The position numbers were made by a program, and so were the translations under genes. A DNA stretch of 64,000 nt from Rusavskia elegans. Its lineage: Eukaryota > Ascomycota > Lecanoromycetes > Teloschistales > Teloschistaceae. The notes beneath the pieces are model-generated. The model saw only the letters and a program-made list of their open reading frames with translations. It was not told where the DNA came from and made no database searches. This document shows, one piece after another, positions 60,172 to 64,000 of the stretch (the first letter of the stretch is position 1; the number at the start of each line of letters is the position of its first letter). The stretch is from contig SAUG01000004.1 of assembly GCA_011316305.1 (NCBI GenBank), positions 62,001 to 126,000 of the forward strand, read 5' to 3'.

Positions 60172-62935
60172 TAATTAGATATTCGACTATATTTATAACT
60201 ACTATACTATTTTCTAGCTGAATTTTTTTAGTAAATCTAGTATAAAATCTATTTAAAGCGAATTAATAATCGGTATTAGTAATACTATTAGTTTTTAACC
60301 GATTATTAAAAGTACTATCGTATTTAATAATTTTATTAATAATAAATACTATTATATAAAATTCTATAATATTTTTTATATTTTCGGGTCCGGTATTAAT
60401 TTTCTATTAATTTTATAGAGATAGAAAATAGGCGCTAAAATAATTATTAAAAACTATAGTTTTAGTTTTAATTCTGGTATTCCGGATTTAATATTAACTA
60501 TCTATATATATATTAGCCTATTTTTATCAAATATTAATATTGTATAGCGCGGCTTTATAAAATCCTTTTTTTCTATTTTTTTTTTCTATTTTCGTTTATA
60601 TTTTTATTAATATTTAATATAGCTTTAAAAGCCTTCGCGAAAATATCGGTAGAAATAAAAAATATTTAATATATCCGATTTAGATATCTAAATAACTAGA
60701 ACTTATATAAACTAGTAAATATATTTATAGAAAATAATTTATCTAAAATATCTAAATCTATATCCGATTTCTATAAAATTTCGATTCTAGATAAATAATA
60801 ATAATAGTTTTATAAAAACTATATCTATTTTAGTAACGATTTTATAGATTCCATTTATACTAATTATATAAAATTCATTTAAAAAAGTAAAATTCTAGTA
60901 GTATATAATAGGTTTTAATTTCTTTATACTTTTTTAGTTAATAAAATCTAAAAATTTAGTATTTATATATCTAAAATTAAAAGTATTTCTAAAATCTTTA
61001 AAGACTAGAACTACATTTACGTTTATAATAAAAAAGATATTTTTATTAATAAATATTTTTATAGTAAAAACGAATTTAGGAACTATATTTTATTTAAAAA
61101 CTTTACTACGAAAAACATTTAATAGAAATTTTAATATCTAAAAATATATAATAGAATAGTACTTCCGAATATTTTATATTATTATATAGCGGTTTTAGTA
61201 AGAAATATTCGCTACTATTTATTAAAAAAAACTATTTTTTTATATTTTCGATTATCTAATAGTAAATTAGATATAATTTTATTTAAAAAAAATGTAATAA
61301 ACTTCTAGATATAAATGACTTCTATATTCTAAACTCTATAATATATCTAATATATAGTATAATCGGAGCTATAAATAGATTTTTGTCGGATATTTTAATA
61401 ATACTATCTATAAACTATTAAGTTTTTAAAATAAAATCGTCCGTACTTTTTCTATAGTATTTAAAAAAATAGATTAAAATCTAGATTTATAGAATTAATC
61501 GAAAATTAAAAAATCTAAAAATAAATGGTAGTATATAAATAAAAGATCTAATTTTAGAAAATTATAGTTATAATCTAGTAATCATCGATTAATATTTAAA
61601 TTAGTAGCTTTTTTTTATTAAATTTTAGTATTTTACCGAATTTCTTTTATCTATAGTTAAATTTTATTGTCGGCTAATTTATTTAATAGTTTTAATTCGG
61701 ATTCGGATTCGGATTCGGATTCGGATTCGGATTCGGATTCCGATATATTACTATTTAATCTTTAAACTATTATATTTTACTAATAAACCGATTATATTAT
61801 TCAGTTTTTTTATTAAAATTTTATATAATTATTCTAAATTCCGAATATAAAATAATCAGAATTGTTTTTTACTAGATTTAATTATAAATATTTATATCTT
61901 TATTAATATCTGATAAATAATATAGTTCTAGATTTTTTCGAATTTTATTTATATAAAAAAACTATAAAATTACTCTATAATAATTAATAGTATAAAGCTA
62001 TAGAATAAGAACTAGTATTATTAATACTAAATAATATTTAAAAACTATATATTAAAAGATTACTATTTTTCATATTGAATTTTCTAGAAAATAAATAGAT
62101 ATATAAAATTAAGAGAGATACTAATAATAAAACTACGTATTTTAAAACTTACTAGATTATATATAGTTTTATATAGAAAGCCGGTATCGATTTTAATAAA
62201 ATCTTTATTTCTATTATTAAACTAATATTATATTAAGCTATTTTCGCTATAGCTACTATCTATAAATTAGAATTTAATTAAATAAATATTAAAACCGCCT
62301 TCTTTTATAGTTATATAGATAATATTATCTATATATAATATTCTGCTAGTTTTAGTAACTTTAATATAATATATAAATTCTGAAAGATTTTTAATAGTTT
62401 TAAATAATTACTTTAGATCTAGTACCGCTATTTTATTAAATTATTTATTACTATTAGTTTTATACTTTTAGAATTTAATTATGGTATTTTCTATAATAAT
62501 ATCATTATTATCGGCGTTTATATTAATAACATTTCTCTATATAGCGCTAGTTATTAGATATTTAATAATTTTAAAAAATATATAAATAAATATTTTTATA
62601 TATTAGATTTAGATTTTATTAATTTCTATTTCGGTATAAAAATTATTAGAAACCAGAAACTCTATACTATTTAGTTAAACTAAACTATTTATACTAAATA
62701 AATTTTAAAAAATATTAGTTTTATTATTTATAAAAATAATATTTCTATTTCTATAAATTCCGACTTTTATTTTAAAACTATTTCCGTTAACTAGAACTAT
62801 TTTATATCAATAAAATATAAATATTAGAACGCGATCGGCTTTTTAATATATATTATATTTAGAATCTACTTTATTATCGCTTTTATTATTTCTATTATTA
62901 GCCGATATCTATTTAATTCTATATACTATTATACT
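60172..62935 (+). pseudogene. outer Copia-A pol remnant: protease to RT
   Basis: It aligns with 23800-26600. Recognisable points are the protease to GAG-pre-integrase region (about 60200-60500), integrase (about 60700-61450), the ATTCGG tract at 61696-61740, and reverse transcriptase from about 61970 with its active-site box near 62520. It ends within the sequence for SRYLFNS-like residues at about 62935, where the homology jumps to a different part of the family. Confidence 0.8.
61696..61740 (+). repeat. (ATTCGG)n hexanucleotide tract, about 7.5 units
   Basis: This is a perfect tandem of ATTCGG within Copia-A pol, coding for alternating Ser and Asp in the ancestral frame. Paralogs have about four units (45707-45733) or degenerate ones (25395-25430, 56440-56465). 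The unit holds no CpA or TpG, so RIP cannot interrupt it. Confidence 0.9.
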
Positions 62936-64000
62936 ATCTTCTAGTAGTATCTTTTTATTAAATCTAGTATAAAATCCGTTTAAAAAAAGCCTATAACCGG
63001 TATTAATAGTACTATTAGCTTCCGACCGATTACTAAAAGTACTATTATATTTAACTACTTTATTAATAGTAGATAGTACTCTATAGAATTCTATAATATT
63101 CTTTATCTCTCCGGATCCGGTACTAATTTTCTATTAATATTATAAATTTAGAAAATAGGTACTAAAATAATTATTAAAGACTATAGTTTTAACTTTAGTT
63201 TTAGTACTCCGGATTTAATATTAACTATCTATATATACGAAGATCTATTCCTATTAAATAGTAATATTATATAGCGTAGCTCTATAAAATTTACTTTTTT
63301 TTTTTCCATTTTCGTTTTTATTTTTATTAATATCTAATATAGGCCCTCGCTAAAATATCGGTAGAAATGGAAAGTATCTAGTATATTCGGCTTAGATATC
63401 TAGGTAACTAGAATTTATATAAACTAGCGAATATATCTATAAAAATTAATTTATTTAAAGTTTTTAAATTTTAATCCGATTTCTATAAAATTTATATTTT
63501 AGATAGGTAATATAAATATCCGCCCCGGTAGCGGTCCTATAGACCTCGTTTATACTAACTATATAGGATATATTGAAAAAAGTAAAGTTCTAGTAGTATA
63601 TAATAGGAGCTAATATATTTTTACTTTTCTAGATAATAATATCTAGAAGTACGGTATCTATATAACTAAAATAAAAGACAGCTCTAAAACTTTTAAATAC
63701 TAGAACTACTTCTACGCCTATAATAAAAAAGATATTTTTATTATTAAATATTTTTATAGTAATAATAAATTCAGGAGCTATATTATATCTAAAAGCTTTA
63801 CTAATAAAGATATCTAGTAGGATCTTACCGTACCTAATAATCTATAATAAAATAGTATTTCTAAATATTTCGGGTAAATACTAATATATAAAGCCTATTC
63901 TATATTAGTTCATAGCGGCCTTAGTAAGAAATATTAGCTACTATTTATTGAATCTACGACTTTTCTATATTTCCGGTTACCTAGTAGTATATTAAATATA
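62936..64000 (+). pseudogene. partial Copia-A copy starting in the protease region, runs off the window
   Basis: From about 62936 the sequence aligns with 54900-55990: the protease to integrase part of pol (GAG-pre-integrase around 63090-63240, integrase after 63400). It is joined to the RT of the outer copy at a short shared motif (TATTATACTATCTTCTAG), with no LTR or other element between. The rest lies beyond base 64000. Confidence 0.78.

Larger units (their letters stand above)
50466..62935 (+). mobile_element. outer Copia-A copy, gag to RT, split by a complete Copia-A
   Basis: Gag sequence from about 50466 to 51457 (aligned with 22690-23790) resumes at 60172 after the inserted element and continues through protease, integrase and reverse transcriptase to about 62935. 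There the RT is cut at its RNase H border and joined to a protease-region sequence of another copy. It lacks both LTRs. The halves match exactly at the insertion point through the duplication ATTAA and ACTAA. Confidence 0.82.

Noticed and set aside
1..64000. Mitochondrial origin suggested by high AT content
   Set aside because: Nuclear LTR retrotransposons, nested insertions and the CpA-specific mutation pattern indicate nuclear DNA. No mitochondrial genes are present.

Overview
The window reads as an AT-rich, heterochromatin-like block of a filamentous ascomycete (Pezizomycotina-type) genome. I see no intact protein gene. Almost everything is nested, decayed transposable elements carrying the signature of repeat-induced point mutation (RIP): CpA and TpG are nearly absent, TpA is everywhere, CpG survives, and nearly all in-frame stops are TAA or TAG where Gln or Trp codons are expected. 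Family assignments rest on conserved residue patterns still visible through the C-to-T and G-to-A changes, and on alignment between copies inside the window. I ran no database search, and the species cannot be named.

Layout. 1-5564: 3' part of a Ty3/Gypsy chromovirus ending in its LTR, inserted in a hAT-like element (5565-6538). 6600-11110: pol of a Ty1/Copia element (called Copia-B here), interrupted by two short elements. 11235-11679: a hAT-type MITE. 12380-13210: an island without RIP, holding a near-perfect hairpin and a possible gene fragment. 13255-17041: minus-strand Copia fragments. 17042-21363: a TA-flanked TIR element, a hAT-like element and unassigned decayed DNA. 21364-33725: a Copia-A element split by a complete chromovirus (26896-33576). 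33726-35551: two short elements at a boundary where Copia orientation flips. 35554-41262: minus-strand Copia-A. 41263-50215: plus-strand Copia-A carrying four insertions. 50466-62935: another Copia-A split by a complete Copia-A (51458-60166), then a chimeric junction into a further partial copy that runs off the window.

Five repeat families explain most of the window. (1) A 6.7-kb chromovirus with 494-534 bp LTRs and a C-terminal chromodomain. (2) Copia-A, with very short LTRs of about 176 bp, a primer-binding site resembling the complement of the initiator-Met tRNA anticodon arm, and an unusually long region after pol. (3) hAT-like elements with TAGACTGGC-type ends and 8-bp target duplications. 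(4) A TA-flanked element family of about 0.8 kb with short terminal inverted repeats. (5) An element of about 0.9-1.25 kb, called the L-element here, with 11-17 bp target duplications and a fixed A-rich end. All five longer copies keep the same short reading frame, whose product I do not recognise. This last family is the best candidate for something undescribed.

The nesting gives a relative history: Copia-A copies are the oldest layer, and the chromovirus, hAT-like, TA-flanked and L-elements sit inside them. RIP has since disabled every coding element. Zinc-binding Cys and His both became Tyr, several catalytic Asp became Asn, and Trp codons became stops.
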